From positions 49,724,001-49,788,000 of the forward strand of contig OZ231127.1 of NCBI GenBank assembly GCA_965153355.1: DNA of 64,000 nucleotides, in the 5' to 3' direction. Shown here one piece after another: positions 10,015 to 21,969 of this stretch. The first letter of the stretch is position 1, and each line of letters starts with the position of its first letter. This stretch comes from Flaccisagitta enflata. Lineage: Eukaryota; Chaetognatha; Sagittoidea; Aphragmophora. A program made the position numbers and the translations under genes. Under the pieces are notes generated by a model that did not search any database, was not told the origin of the DNA, and saw only the letters and a list, made by a program, of their open reading frames with translations.

Positions 10015-12112
10015 ACTGGGTGAAACTGGGTGGTGTGACATACATTGGAGAATTCTAGGCTGTGTGACAAACAGTGGAGAAAACTGGGTTGTGTGACATA
10101 AATTTGGAGAATTTTGGGTTGTGTGACAGACATTGGAGAATATTGGGTTGTGTGACAGACATTGGAAAATCTTAGGTTGTGTGACAGCCATCGGAGAATC
10201 TTGGGTTGTGTGACAGACATTGGAGAATTTTGGGTTGTGTGACAGACATCAGAGACTTTTGAGTTGTGCGAGTGACATCAGAGAATCTTGGGTTGTGTGA
10301 CAGACATCGGAGAATCGTAGGCTGTGTGACAGACATTGGAGAATTTTGGGTTGTATGACAGACATTGGATAATTTTCGGTTATGTGAAAGACATCGGAGA
10401 ATCTTGGGTTGTGTGACAGACATCGAAGAATTTTTGGATGTGTGACAGACATTGGAGAATCTTGGGTTGTGTGACAGACATTGGGGAATCTGGGGTTGTG
10501 TGACAGACATTGGAGAATTTTGGGTTGTGTAACAGACATCGAGAATCTTGGGTTGTGTGACAGACATTCGAGAATCTGGGGTAGTGTGACAGACAACAGA
10601 GAATTTTGAGTTGTGTGACAGACATTGGAGAATCTTGGGCTGTGTGACAGACATTGAAGAAGTTTGGGTTGTGTGACAAACATTGGAGAATTTTGCGTTG
10701 AGTGACAGACATTGGAGAATCTTGGGCTGTGTGACAGACATTAGAGAATTTTGGGTTGTTTGACAGACATGGGAGAATCTTGGGTTGTGTGACAGACATG
10801 GGAGAATCTTGGGTTTGTGACAGACATCGAAGAATTTTGGGTTGTGTGACAGACATCGGAGAATTTTGGTTTGTGTGACAGACATTGGAAAATCTTGGGC
10901 TGTGTGACAGACATTTGAGAATTTTTGGTTGTGACAGACATTGGAGAATTTTGGGTTGTGTGACAGACATCGGAGAATCTTGGGCTGTGTGACAGACATC
11001 AGAGAATTTTGGGTTGTGTGACAGACATTGGAGAATCTTGGGTTGTGTGACAGACATCGGAGAATCTTGGGTTGTGTGACAGACATTGGAGAATTTTGGG
11101 TTGTGTGACAGACATCGGAGAGTCTTGGGTTGTGTGACTGACATCCAAGAATTTTGGGTTGTGTGACAGACATCAGAGAATCTTAGGCTGTATGACAGAC
11201 ATCGAAGAATTTTGGGTTGTGTGACAGACATTGGAGAAACTTGGGCTGTGTGACAGACATCGGAGAATTTTGGGTTATGTGACAGACATCGGAGAATCTT
11301 GGGTTGTGTGACAGACATCGGAGAATTTTGGGTTGTGTGACAGACATTAGAGAATTTTGGGTTGTGTGACAGACATTAGAGAATCTTGGGTTGTGTGACA
11401 GACATTGGAGAATCTTGGGCTGTGTGACAGACGTCGGAGAATTTTGGGTTGTGTGACAGACATCAGAAAATCTTAGGCTGTGTGACAGACATCCAAAAAT
11501 TTTGGGTTGTGTGACAGACATAAGAGAATTTTGGGTTATGTGACAGACATCGGAGAATCTTGGGCTGTGTGACAGACTTAGGAGAATTTTGAGTTGTATG
11601 ACAGACATCGGAAAATCTTGGGTTGTATGACAGACATCGGAGAATCTGGGGTTGTATGACAGACAACGGAGAATTTTGGGTTGTGTGACAGACATTGGAG
11701 AATCTTAGGCTGTGTGACAGACATCGGAGAATTTTAGGTTGTGTGACAGACATTGGAGAATCTTGGGTTGTGTGACAGATATCGGAGACATGGAGAATCT
11801 TGGGTTGTGTGACAGACATTGGAGAATCTCAGGTTTTGTGACAGACATTGGAGAATCTTGGGTTGTGTGACAGACATTGGAGAATTTTGGGTTGTGTGAC
11901 AGACATAGGAGAAATCTGGCTAGTGTGACAGACATTGGAAAAAACTGGGTGGTGTGACCGACATTTGGAGAATACTGGGTGGTGTGACGGACATTTGGAG
12001 AAAACTGGGTGGTGTGACAGACATTTGGAGAACTCTGGGTTGTATGACGGACATTGGAGAATTCTGGGTTCAGTGACAAACATTGGAGATTTTTAGAGTG
12101 TGTGACAGACAT
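10015..12112. repeat. 29-bp satellite, about 70 copies
   Basis: The unit is about 29 bp, with GGTTGTGTGACAGACAT and GGAGAATTTTG or GGAGAATCTTG. Units vary by one or two bases (T/C at the AATTTT/AATCTT site, ATTGG/ATCGG/ATCAG). Because 29 is not a multiple of 3 and the unit lacks stops on the minus strand, reading frames of up to 333 codons appear there with a 29-residue period. They are not genes. Confidence 0.97.
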
Positions 12113-12460
12113 AGCTACTCACGGAGAAAACTGTGGAACTTTAGTGTTCCACTATCGTGGAACACAATTAAAAAACCAATCGTCCAAATGAGACGACATA
12201 CATGACATACTATCTAATCCATGTCCATCTTCTTACTATTCTAACAGACTCGCGACCTGGAAAAAGACCATATCTCTTTTCTGCTCGCTCTTATGGAGAT
12301 GTGTTTGCATCAAACATGCTAGAGAGAGAAAAAAATATATGGAAAGAATAAGGTGAAAACTAAAAAAAAGGTAAGCAAAAACCTCAACGTCGAGACTCGC
12401 AAACGCAAACAAACGACTTCCTCCTCCTTCCTTTGCCAGTGCCCCTCGCCCCCCCCCCCT
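12113..12460. other. spacer between satellite and foldback element
   Basis: I see no supported feature here. GGTGTGACGGACATTTGG-type units at the satellite's edge are degenerate repeats. Confidence 0.5.
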
Positions 12461-12461
12461 T

Positions 12462-13083
12462 TTGGACAGCGGCCCCGGAGAGGCCGATGACCTATGATTC
12501 CACATAGGGCATTTTTCTCCGGTTTCCATTTTCCGTCCGTCTGTCTGTCCGTCCGTCTGCCCTCCCCCAAGCCTCAAAAAAAGCCTCTCAGACCCCAAAT
12601 CAGGCCTTTTCGACTCCAAATCAGACCTTTCTGACCCCAAATCAGGCTTCTCAGACCTCAAATCAGGCCTCCCAGACCCCAAATCAGGCCTCTCAGACCC
12701 CAAATCAGGCCTCCCAGACCCCAGATCAGGCTTCTCAGACCCCAAATTAGGCCTCTCAGATCCAAATCAGGCCTCAGACCCCATGTCAGGCTTTTCAGAC
12801 CCCAAATTAGACCCCTCAGACCCAAATAAGGCCTTTCAGACCCCAAATCAAGCCTCTCAGACCCCAATCCACGCCTCTCACACCCTAAATCAGACCTTTC
12901 AGAGCCAAAATCAGGCCTCTCAGCCCTCCAAACCAGCTTCTCAAACCGGAGAAAATTGTCCTATGTGGAATCATAGGTCATCGGCCCCTCCGGGGCCGCT
13001 GCCCCTCTCATAATCTCATTCCCACATACACTAACTTAGGGGCATCGGGTACCGCTGACCATGTAACGCTTTTGCGACTATTA
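12462..13083. mobile_element. foldback element copy 2 with minisatellite core
   Basis: Left arm 12466-12530 (AGCGGCCCCGGAGAGGCCGA, GACCTATGATTCCACATAGG). Inverse right arm 12950-13012 (TGTGGAATCATAGGTCATCG, GCCCCTCCGGGGCCGCTGCC). The core is about 17 units like CAGACCCCAAATCAGGCCTC. The outer right motif is GGGTACCGCTGACCATGTAA then CGCTTTTGCGACTATT at 13048-13083. Confidence 0.9.
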
Positions 13084-13639
13084 CCCCCTCATTCTTCCCC
13101 TTGGATCGACCCCCGCGGTTTTCCCCTCCTCTCGACATTGGCATTTTTCAGTGACCCACTTATCTCGATAATTTGTTTTCTGTTTGGGGTTTTCTATTCT
13201 TTTTTTTTTTTTTTTAGCCCCCGTCTTTTTTCCCTGTAATCTTCCCTGGATATTCCTTTCTTATTATGGCAACCTCTCTTCTTTCTTTCTGCGTTTTTCC
13301 CCTCTTTGTAGGTACGACAAAGCACCTCTACAACTGGCTGTGTCCGTTGGTCAGTCGGGCGGTTGGTCGGTTGGTCGGGTAACGCATTCGTTCGACGCAC
13401 CTTATTGGCCTACTTGGCCTTGTTTATTACAGTCTTGATATATGTTCATGGGATTTAGTGAGCCCGGGTGACTGATTAGTTGGTCGGTTCAGTACGTCTC
13501 GTTGGCCATATTGACAGCTTTTTTTTGTGCGCCACTGCATAATGCATTTATGCGCAGTTGCATGTACGTCCTGGTAAATATGAGTTAACCGGATAAACGC
13601 ACTGCTTGTGACGCATCACTGCTTGAGACTTATGTACTG

Positions 13640-13745
13640 GTTAGGAAAAAGACACGCGCTCGCTTCAAGTTAGGAAAAAGACATACGCTCGCTTCAAGTC
13701 AGACGTACTGGTTAGGAAAAAGATCCACGCTCGCTTCAAGTTCAA
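13640..13745. repeat. three-copy ~40-bp tandem repeat
   Basis: Units share TTAGGAAAAAGA and ACGCTCGCTTCAAGT. No coding meaning is seen. Confidence 0.8.
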
Positions 13746-13904
13746 CATATATTCTGGAGGCTCTCAGGAGAATTCTTCAATAAATCTTATCATAATTCTC
13801 ATTTTCTTTTCTTTTTTCCCCTGTGTCTTTTTTTTTTGTTCTCTATACCCGACAAGTTTATAGTTACCATTTTGGAATCATATCTTGAAAAAAGAATAAA
13901 AAAG

Positions 13905-14164
13905 CATGAAGAAGATGAAAAACAAGGAAGACAAGAAGATGGAAGAAAAAGAAGATGAAGAAGAAGAAGATGAAGGAGAAGGAGAAAATAAAGGAGAAGA
14001 AGAAGAAGAGGAAGGTAGACGCGGAAGAAGAAAGAAGATGATGGAAGAAGAGGAAGATAAAAGGAAAAGAAAGAAAAGACGAAGAAGAAGACGAAGAAGA
14101 AGACGAAGAAGACGGAAAAGAAGAAGAAGAAGAAGAAGAAGAAGAAGAAGAAGAAGAAGAAGAG
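13905..14164. repeat. (GAA)n purine tract
   Basis: Imperfect GAA/GAC/GGA triplets, open in several frames (Glu/Lys/Arg on plus, Ser/Phe on minus). Confidence 0.93.
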
Positions 14165-14247
14165 AGTCTTATCCAGGGGCGGGAGGAAGGCGAGGGAGGA
14201 GGAGGGAGTGGGCGGAGAAGAGGAAGAGAGTGAATCTTCATACTCTC

Positions 14248-14333
14248 TATCCCTTCGGCGAGTTTCGCTTCCATTGTTTCTTCATCACTAGCATTCGCGA
14301 GAAACTCGGTGAGGACTCGGTCAAGGAAATTGG

Positions 14334-14335
<2 letters not shown>
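14248..14335 (-). CDS. candidate exon, amphipathic segment
   Basis: The minus strand reads ANFLDRVLTEFLANASDEET then MEAKLAEGIE, with a possible donor ATAGAGA|GTATGA in phase 1. The composition and helix-like spacing look like real protein rather than repeat. The acceptor side is a (GA)n tract on the coding strand and so has no pyrimidine run, which is the main objection. The frame also continues downstream into a proline- and serine-rich low-complexity run over the GAA tract. Phase 1 in and out would fit between the 20.0k and 9.4k candidates. Confidence 0.28.
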
Positions 14336-14396
<61 letters not shown>

Positions 14397-14432
14397 GTGT
14401 CTGTCTGTCTGTCTGTCTGCCTGTCTGTATGT
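14336..14432. repeat. (CT)n then (CTGT)n microsatellite
   Basis: About 28 CT units followed by CTGT units ending near 14432. Confidence 0.97.
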
Positions 14433-14536
14433 CTGTCCACCGCCTAATCATCCAACGCTGCACAAATCACACCGCTCCTGGATAAATTTCTATCCATAGA
14501 ATTAAGGCCAGGTAATGTCCAATATGCTGAGCACCA

Positions 14537-14566
14537 TGATGATGATGATGATGATGATGTTGTTGT

Positions 14567-14604
<38 letters not shown>
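14537..14604. repeat. (GAT)n microsatellite
   Basis: GATGAT units with a short TGTTGTTGT interruption. Confidence 0.95.
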
Positions 14605-14606
<2 letters not shown>

Positions 14607-14687
14607 TATACAGAAGAAAGATAGATAAACGGATGAGCCTATGTTGTGACGGTTATGGTGATGGCAGGGAGACAAGTGCAGTGCATG

Positions 14688-14800
14688 ATATCGGCCCATT
14701 GGGGCCGCTGTTTTGGTCATACTCCACTACTTTATTTGATCACTCCAAGCAGGGCATCGGGTACCGCTGACCATGTGCGATCCTTGGACAACTAGTTGAG
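14688..14800. mobile_element. half copy of the foldback family
   Basis: ATCGGCCCATTGGGGCCGCT followed by AGCAGGGCATCGGGTACCGC and TGACCATGTGCGATCCTTGG. This is one arm and the outer motif only, with no core array attached. Confidence 0.75.
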
Positions 14801-15560
14801 CCTACTGTTCCTGCCCAAATGCTCTGGATCTGGTGACCTTCTCCAGCACTGCTCCCGCTCACCTCTGGTGCTAACTTGGGCTATTCGAAATTTGCTAGTT
14901 GGCCCTAAAAAATCGGTTTTTACTCCTCTCTCAAATGCAATCCTAACGTAAAATATAAACATAAGTAAAGTGTGATGGACAGACTGACCAATGGATTAAG
15001 CAGGGTGTAGTCGCGTAGCATGTGTACTAAATTGTTATATCGTTTTCAGTTCAAAGCCACCGGCTGCGCAGGGAAACGTTGATGTCATTTTTACGAGAGG
15101 TTGTCACATTTACTCTGCTTATTCAACTTTTAAGAAAGCCAAAACTGAAAGCTGATGGGAAAATCATTTTCATTTTTAGATGCGTCATCGCATCTCTATA
15201 AGAGGTTGAGATCCATTTGTTTTCCCCACTGGGGGCGCGTACGAAATGCTCACATCTGTTTCGTTGTATTAGTACATCAAAAGGCCTCGCGATTTTCTGA
15301 AGAAAAAAAAAACCTGACCAATAAACCCCGAGTTGGAAAAAAAAAGCATAAGTCTCGACTCTTACAAAGCCTATCCTACTTCTCTTCATATACAAGACAC
15401 AAAGTAAACTCGTTTGCTTTACCTAGCATCGAGCTCAATCTCTGAAAATGGCACCAACTAGCATTTCTTTTTAATTTCATTTTCATTAACCCTTCAATTC
15501 ATTAAATTAAAGAGCTGATCCTCAAGAATATTGAGATCGAGATTGAGTCAGAAGAAGAAG
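14801..15560. other. intronic DNA without supported features
   Basis: A degenerate hairpin-element end (GTGTAGTCGCGTAGCATGTG) lies near 15006. Otherwise nothing clear. Confidence 0.5.
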
Positions 15561-15567
15561 AAGAAGA

Positions 15568-15832
15568 AATGGGATTTATTGGAAGGGAGAGAAAATGGGA
15601 TTTATTGGAAGGACCAAAAGGACGATTTGGATGAGGTCACCGTCCCTACGCCCTACTTACAGCAATTTTCACGATTTGGGACAAACAGACATAATGCAGT
15701 TTGATCAGTTTTAAAAGGATCTATGTATGTACATATTTTTCTTTTCTTTTTTTCGTTTTTGGAGAGAGAGAAAAAATGGGATTTATTGGCAAGCAAAAGG
15801 ACGATCTGGACGGGGTCACCATCCCTACCTGA
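15568..15832 (-). mobile_element. two copies of a retroelement 3' end
   Basis: On the minus strand both copies read GGTGACC(C/T)(C/A)(G/T)TCCA then TCGTCCTTTTG and end CCAATAAATCCCATTT, which includes an AATAAA signal. They lie at about 15568-15660 and 15770-15832. A third relative is at 30030-30230. The parent element is not identified. Confidence 0.55.
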
Positions 15833-15975
15833 ATCAGAACAGCTATTTCCTAACTGGACGATGTGAATGGGCGATGGCTCTTCCTTGAGGCCACGCTTGT
15901 CAAGAAAACGAAAATGACCAAATTTGGAAAATGACCGAAATGCCTATATTTACCAGAATGACCAAAAGTCGTGTG

Positions 15976-15976
<1 letters not shown>

Positions 15977-16061
<85 letters not shown>
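15977..16061. repeat. (GA)n microsatellite
   Basis: About 41 perfect GA units. Confidence 0.99.
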
Positions 16062-16064
<3 letters not shown>

Positions 16065-16364
16065 AGAGGTTGTGATCAAATTGAGACAGACTGAGACAGA
16101 CAGGCACAGACAGACACAGGCAGAACCGCGCAGGTTTATCTGAGCCAATAAAAAATAAACTCTGTTGAATCAAGCAAAGGTCATTCAAACTGATTTTCAT
16201 GTGTTAAAAAAAGAGTATTAATAGTTCGTTTGGAAAAGTTTTATCTACAGGTATCTTACTAATTTCCATCAGTCAGAATTTCATTACTACCCACCCCTGT
16301 TGAGTTAGCCTTTTTCATCACTGCCCCTGCCCACCCGGCCATGTTATATTTACAGATAGCGTGA

Positions 16365-16367
<3 letters not shown>

Positions 16368-16414
<47 letters not shown>

Positions 16415-16432
16415 CAGACAGACAGACAGGCA
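16368..16432. repeat. (GA)n then (GACA)n microsatellite
   Basis: About 20 GA units followed by GACA units. Confidence 0.97.
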
Positions 16433-16683
16433 AATGGACACAGGCAGAGAACTTGGTCCTCTTGAGTATCATATAGTATGTCGCGAGTGCTCGCTCCTTA
16501 CTCGGTTACGCTCTCCGCCTGGTCAACGCCCACTCGGCGAGGATTCATGGGCTAGATGACCAAAACCTCAGGTCACTCTCTTCCCACTCCATGGAACTCG
16601 CAATGGGTTAAGCGAAACTCTCATCGTACTCTCTTTCACTCTCGAGAGTGCTACGTCGCTCTCTTCTCGACAAGGATAATATA

Positions 16684-16799
16684 GGAAGAAGAAGAAGAAG
16701 AAGAAGAAGAAGAAGAAGAAGAAGAAGAAGAAGAAGGAGAAGAAGAAGAAGAAAAAGAACAACCACAACCACAACCACAACCACAACCACAACAACAAC

Positions 16800-16878
<79 letters not shown>

Positions 16879-16880
16879 CG
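16684..16880. repeat. compound (GAA)n-(CAACCA)n-(CAA)n microsatellite
   Basis: GAA units to about 16760, ACAACC units to about 16795, then CAA units to 16880. False frames of poly-Gln, poly-Arg or poly-Thr arise here. Confidence 0.98.
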
Positions 16881-16889
16881 AGCAAGAAG

Positions 16890-17470
16890 AAAGAAAAGAA
16901 TTGGAGACGAAATCAATTGCACGATTTGGCGTGTGACAGAAACGATGTTATTATTTTCTTCTTGAATGACTTTTATGGGTTCCGAATCTCTGCCTGGTGG
17001 CTATAAAGTACACAACAACAATCCGAGGGGACTTTTTTTTTCTTTTAAAGACAACGAACGTGTACACGGAGAAGAACTTGAAGAAGGAAAGACAAAGGAC
17101 AATTTCATGAAGGAAACGCAGCGGCGCACATGAATGAAACAGAAACAGAAAAAAATTACTTGTAAGTTGGAAATCATAACTTTTTCAAACAAAGTAACTT
17201 TCGTTGAGTACATGCAATGTAATACATGTATAACAATAATAATATATAACAAAATGATAATACATTGTGTATCCAATAAAACATGCGGCGTATTTCTAAC
17301 ATGTTCTCAATCAAATCGTTAAAAAGTGGAATACCGATATAAACCGAAAAACAGTTTTTTGAGGTGCGTCCACGAAAAGGATGCATCGTTTTACTTTCGG
17401 AGTATTCGTTCCGTCTTTTATAACAGATGTGAAGACTATGTTTGTAGTTTAATCTATGTCTAATCTATGC
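16890..17470. other. intronic DNA without supported features
   Basis: Unique AT-rich sequence. No exon with splice support was found. Confidence 0.5.
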
Positions 17471-17478
17471 ACTTTTAA

Positions 17479-17575
17479 TAAGCCCGGACACACGGCGACG
17501 CCAGTCGCGCGCGCGCGGGCAGGGACCGTTTTGGAGGTCACTAGATCAGTTGGGCATGAGCAGACGGACGGAAAA
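17479..17575 (-). mobile_element. hairpin-end element, left-end fragment
   Basis: AAGCCCGGACACACGGCGAC, then CCAGTCGCGCGCG and GGAGGTCACTAGATCAGTTG match the left ends at 30628 and 56121. The hairpin end is missing. Confidence 0.7.
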
Positions 17576-17628
17576 AGCGAGGTGTTGAGTCTTAAAGGGA
17601 CCCCAGAGAAAAATCTCAATGCTCGAAA

Positions 17629-17722
<94 letters not shown>
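17629..17722. repeat. (CA)n microsatellite
   Basis: About 46 perfect CA units. Confidence 0.99.
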
Positions 17723-17724
<2 letters not shown>

Positions 17725-17870
17725 TACCAATAAAGGCGGCTCTCGCCGACTGGAAAAAAGTCGTAATTGGGAGTCTTTTTTTTTTGCATGTTCTGTTGTC
17801 TGAGCATCTCATGACATTTGGTTGACTGCTTGTCTGTATTTGTTATTCAATCATTGTTTCTCTGTGTCTT

Positions 17871-18072
17871 TTTAGTTGCGGACACGCAACTCTATAAGAG
17901 GCTTTATCCGTCCGTTGGTCCGTCCATCCGTCCATTGGTCCGTCCGTTGGTCCGTCCGTGCATCCGTTGGTCCGTCCGTCCGTCCGTCAGCACAAATAAA
18001 AAAGTGGGAAAACGCGCACATCCGCCCCTGCCCATCCGTCCGTAACTGGTGGCTGTGTATCCTGCCTTGTTC
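17871..18072 (+). mobile_element. hairpin-end element, TTGCGGACACGCAA subfamily
   Basis: It starts TTTAGTTGCGGACACGCAAC then TCTATAAGAGGC. It continues through a TCCGTCCGTTGG-type array, the motif CCCTGCCCATCC, and ends TGTATCCTGCCTTGTT. Confidence 0.8.
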
Positions 18073-18091
18073 CTCTTAGTCTTTGAGAGTT

Positions 18092-18386
<295 letters not shown>

Positions 18387-18985
18387 TAAGCGAAGTAAAA
18401 TGTGAAAGCTAGTGTCATAAAAGTTGGAGTCAATTTGCGTAACAACTTTTCTTTACTCTCATTTACATAAGTCAAAATATTGGGTTCAATGAAAAATATC
18501 GATCTTTGCAAAAATGCGAAAAAATTAAAAAAGATTCAAAAATTCATAACGCCAAAACTAATGATAGTAGAGACCTCTGCTTGGCCCCCTTTTTTAAAGA
18601 GAAAAATTAGCTCTTCCTTAGCTGTGAATAACAAAAAATGTATACTCCCAGCCCCAAAACTGCACAATTTTTTAAAATTGCCGCAAACAAAAAATTGAAA
18701 ACTTTATTTCTCCCCTACGTTTCAAAAAGTCGAATTGCGTAATTCGACTTTTTTCCAACAACGATGCACTAGTTTGCACTCACTTTCATGATGAAGAATG
18801 GTCTTTACTCTCTCACTTATTCTCTCTTCCTCAGTTTCTTTCTCTTCAGTTTGTTTGTTTACGCCACTGGAAAGGGAAAAACGTTTTCTCGAACGGCTTG
18901 ACCCAAGTACAAGAGACTAAAAGAGAGACTAAGACTATGAGAGAGAAAGAGGGAACTAGACAACGAGACAGTTATACGACCGCCA
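18387..18985. other. intronic DNA; AAAAAGTCGAA palindrome
   Basis: At 18724-18754 AAAAAGTCGAA is followed by its inverse TTCGACTTTTTT, a relative of the palindrome at 63438-63473. Otherwise no supported feature. Confidence 0.55.
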
Positions 18986-18990
18986 AAAGG

Positions 18991-18992
18991 TT

Positions 18993-19058
<66 letters not shown>
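18991..19058. repeat. (GA)n microsatellite
   Basis: About 33 GA units. Confidence 0.98.
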
Positions 19059-19061
<3 letters not shown>

Positions 19062-19210
19062 GAGAGGAAAAAAGTTACACGTCCGAATTTATTTCTCTCT
19101 GGATGTGCTCTCGCATCTCCAATTCTCCATCTAGGAGGCCATTTTGGTTGGGCTGCTGGTAGTTAGGTTGGTCAGTTATATCCGATACCATCAAGTTAGA
19201 ATCCTCAAAA

Positions 19211-19440
19211 ATAATTCATTCAATTCAATTCAATTCAATTCAAATCAATTCTATTTCTGACCAGGCAACATCACAACTATGCAGGTCTCGGTCTATTTTA
19301 AATTTCCGTCCATCCATTCATCCATCCATCCATCCATCTTTCCATCCATCCATCCATCCATCCATCCATCCATCCATCCATCCATCCATCCATCCATCCA
19401 ACCATCCATCCATCCATCCATCCATCCATCCATCCCTCCC
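19211..19440. repeat. (AATTC)n and (CATC)n microsatellites
   Basis: A short AATTC run at 19211-19242, then CATC units from about 19308 to 19436. Confidence 0.95.
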
Positions 19441-19516
19441 TCCCTTTATCCATTCATCAACACCAAGGAGATTAAATCAGGAGGTCCAAACGCAGATGAC
19501 GCGTCGTTAGCTCACT

Positions 19517-19614
19517 TGACCTTGTTTGAACTTCCCAGTCCGGGCCACGTCCAACTGATTTGCACTGACATCATTACGATCATCGCCGCAAGTGGCAGTG
19601 AAATAAACAAGGGC
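19517..19614 (-). other. possible Ig-like fragment
   Basis: On the minus strand a frame after a possible acceptor GATTGGCAG|TAC reads [20 protein letters not shown] then [13 protein letters not shown] and can end at CAA|GTGAGC. L.YFTATCG resembles the F strand of an Ig domain. It lies downstream of the candidate tail exons and right beside a long CAA tract, and its phases do not slot into the chain. It may be chance or a separate exon. Confidence 0.2.
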
Positions 19615-19674
19615 ATCAGTACTGCCAATCGTGAGGAAATGCAACATGCACTCGGGAAAGATTCCCCGGCAAGT

Positions 19675-19792
19675 CAACAACAACAACAACAACAATATGG
19701 TCAACAACAACAAGTTCAACAACAACAAGTTCAACAACAACAAGTTCAACAACAACAAGTTCAACAACAACAAGTTCAACAACAACGAGTTC

Positions 19793-19875
<83 letters not shown>

Positions 19876-19894
19876 GTTCAACAACCACAAGTTC

Positions 19895-19986
<92 letters not shown>

Positions 19987-19987
19987 C
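19675..19987. repeat. (CAA)n with CAAGTT higher-order units
   Basis: CAA units interrupted by five AACAACAAGTTCAACAACAA steps and further runs. The poly-Gln frame on plus and poly-Leu on minus are by-products. Confidence 0.95.
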
Positions 19988-19991
19988 CGAC

Positions 19992-20213
19992 CTTTAGTGA
20001 TATTCCCATGATTCGAGTGTCCTCGCGTGAGGATGACTGCTCTCGCGTGCGCTCCCCCCATCCTTGCGGCCACGTCGTTTTCTTCCATCGACGACGTCGA
20101 AGAAGAAGACTTTCGCGATGATTTTCGGAACATGTCGTCGACTTCGGAAGTCAAAGTCGTTCGTCGAAATCGACTCCGAATCTCGGTCAAGTCGAATCGT
20201 TCCGTCGACAGAA
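19992..20213 (-). CDS. candidate exon, Ser/Arg-rich tail-like segment
   Basis: The minus-strand acceptor is CCGCCTTGGCAG|TTC and the possible donor is ACTAAAG|GTCGGT. The exon is 222 nt, phase 1 to phase 1, and so joins the phase 1 end of the 21.4-21.6k candidate with a Val codon. The peptide includes [36 protein letters not shown] and [18 protein letters not shown]. It is rich in Ser/Arg and acidic residues. The donor is weak (GTCGGT). The opposite strand is also open here, so strand choice rests on the acceptor and on phase. Confidence 0.42.
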
Positions 20214-20289
20214 CTGCCAAGGCGGGTTTTTTGTTGGAGAGGGATGAGAGAAGAGACACGTTAATTGTCAATGATCAACACCTCAATCC

Positions 20290-21360
20290 GGATGCGGCCG
20301 ATCAGTGATTATGAAACTCCATTTCTACAAGATGCCAATGGTAAGGTATCCCCGATCTTTCGTCCAAGAGAAGACGGGGGCGACGTAAGTACGCCTTGTG
20401 AGAACGTAAGAACGTCATGTCGTTGTTGTCATCTTGTCGACCTCGAAATACAGCAGGGAAGAATCCGTTACAATTCCATCACTCTAAAGATTATGCAGGT
20501 TTTCAAAAAAACTGTTCGATCTTATTAGTCTGAGAGAGAAAATAGAACATTCAAAACTAATTATGACTTGAATGCGAAAAACATGTTTCTTTTTTCTCAT
20601 GTGTTTTGTACAGAACAATGGCAGTCAATTTGCCAATCTTACTTATCTGTAATTCGAAATAGACAGGCGTCGGGATACTGCAGTATGCAGATAAGGTTAA
20701 TGTTCTCAAAAGGGTAGGGCTTGAAACTTATATAATGACCGAATTCGGAGTTCCAGCCTCCCTCACAGGCACAGCACATCCTTTACCAAAGGCAAAATAT
20801 AAGTGCGAGGGTCTTACAACGCCTAGTTTGACATTTTGTTTTGTTTCCTATGCAGATGAAATGTTCGTCTTTTATGAAGAATCTGACTTTTAAAGAGAAA
20901 AGAATCCTTTCTCGTCGCGTGACTGATATGCACTCCAGTTGGTGACTGATATGTTCCACTCGGCATTAAAGATATCAAAGTTATAACAAGATTGTTGTGA
21001 ACAAATAGAATCGAAATGAAGGGCTCGAAATTCGAGGAAGGGAAAAATAAAGATAAAACAAAGCTGAAAAATAGAAAAACAGAAATTCGGCGAGAATCGG
21101 AAAATGGGGAGGAAGGAAAGAAAGTGTTAAAAGGACGAGGAGACGAAACAGAAGGAAATGACAGAAGATGGAATTGGCGAGATGAATAGAACAGAGATTA
21201 AATGGAAAATCGAAACGATGCTAATCGTGATGAGGAGAGAATGCGAGAAAGTGAATGAACATGAATGTGGAGGCGATGAAGAGAAAGAAAACAAAATGAG
21301 GAAGACGAAGGAGAAAAGGAAAAAGAAGTAGAAGAAAAACAAAGTGAAAAAGAAGGAGAA
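20290..21360. other. intronic DNA without supported features
   Basis: The last 350 bases are purine-rich. No exon can be supported. Confidence 0.5.
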
Positions 21361-21384
21361 GAAGAGGGGGGAAAGGATTGTTAC

Positions 21385-21631
21385 CTGTTTGTCTTTTGTT
21401 GACGTTTTTCGCTTTGCTTCTCCGTCTGTCGGCGTTGTTGTCGTTGTTGTTGTCGTCGTTGTCATCTTTTTGATCTCCTTCTCCTCCTCGTTTTCTCTTT
21501 CCTCCGCCAGAGGACGAGGCAGACTTGAGATTCCGAAAGAGGTAAGTCGTGTTGGGCAAACTGGCGTCCCACGTTATATCCTCGGGATTGACTGGAAAGG
21601 AAAGTGTTGGTTGACGTTTATTGTCTTCGTT
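21385..21631 (-). CDS. candidate exon, polar tail-like segment
   Basis: A minus-strand frame reads NKRQPTLSFPVNPEDITWDA, then SLPNTTYLFRNLKSASSSGG, then a basic and Asn/Asp-rich run, and ends at a donor CAAACAG|GTAACA in phase 1. The start is either an acceptor AATGGAG|AAC (phase 0) or the ATG just upstream. The mixed N-terminal half is unlike the surrounding simple repeats and looks coding. The Lys/Arg/Asn/Asp-rich half would suit a disordered intracellular region. It may belong to the Ig gene, but no transmembrane exon was identified between them. Confidence 0.45.
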
Positions 21632-21969
21632 CTCCATTCAAATTGTGAGGATTGATCCTAACCAGGTAGATTTTAATTGGAAAGCATCAACTCTCTGATC
21701 GATGTGAAACATTGCCTTAATGTTTATGTAGAGGGGCTAGGGTTTAACCCTAAAAGGTAAAAAAATTATCATTCAAAGATTTGCGACTATGATTTTGCCA
21801 AAAGACGCTAACACTCTCACATGGATTACCAGGCTTGTTACTGTTCACTAGATTGTTTTTTAGCAAATAGAAAATTAAAAGAAATCGAACTGCTGAAATC
21901 AATTGACATGCATAAAATGTGCTACAGCACAAATTGGCTCAACAACCGTTTTTGATTCTTCATGGATTA

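Noticed and set aside
10172-11318. Minus-strand frames of 312-333 codons with MSVTQPKILRCLSHNP repeats
   Set aside because: They are the 29-bp satellite read in its stop-free frames. There are no splice or start signals and all frames are equally open.
19279-20121. 280-codon plus frame with a long poly-Gln region
   Set aside because: It joins a CATC microsatellite and a CAA array. The part between them has no domain, and the minus strand gives better splice signals nearby.
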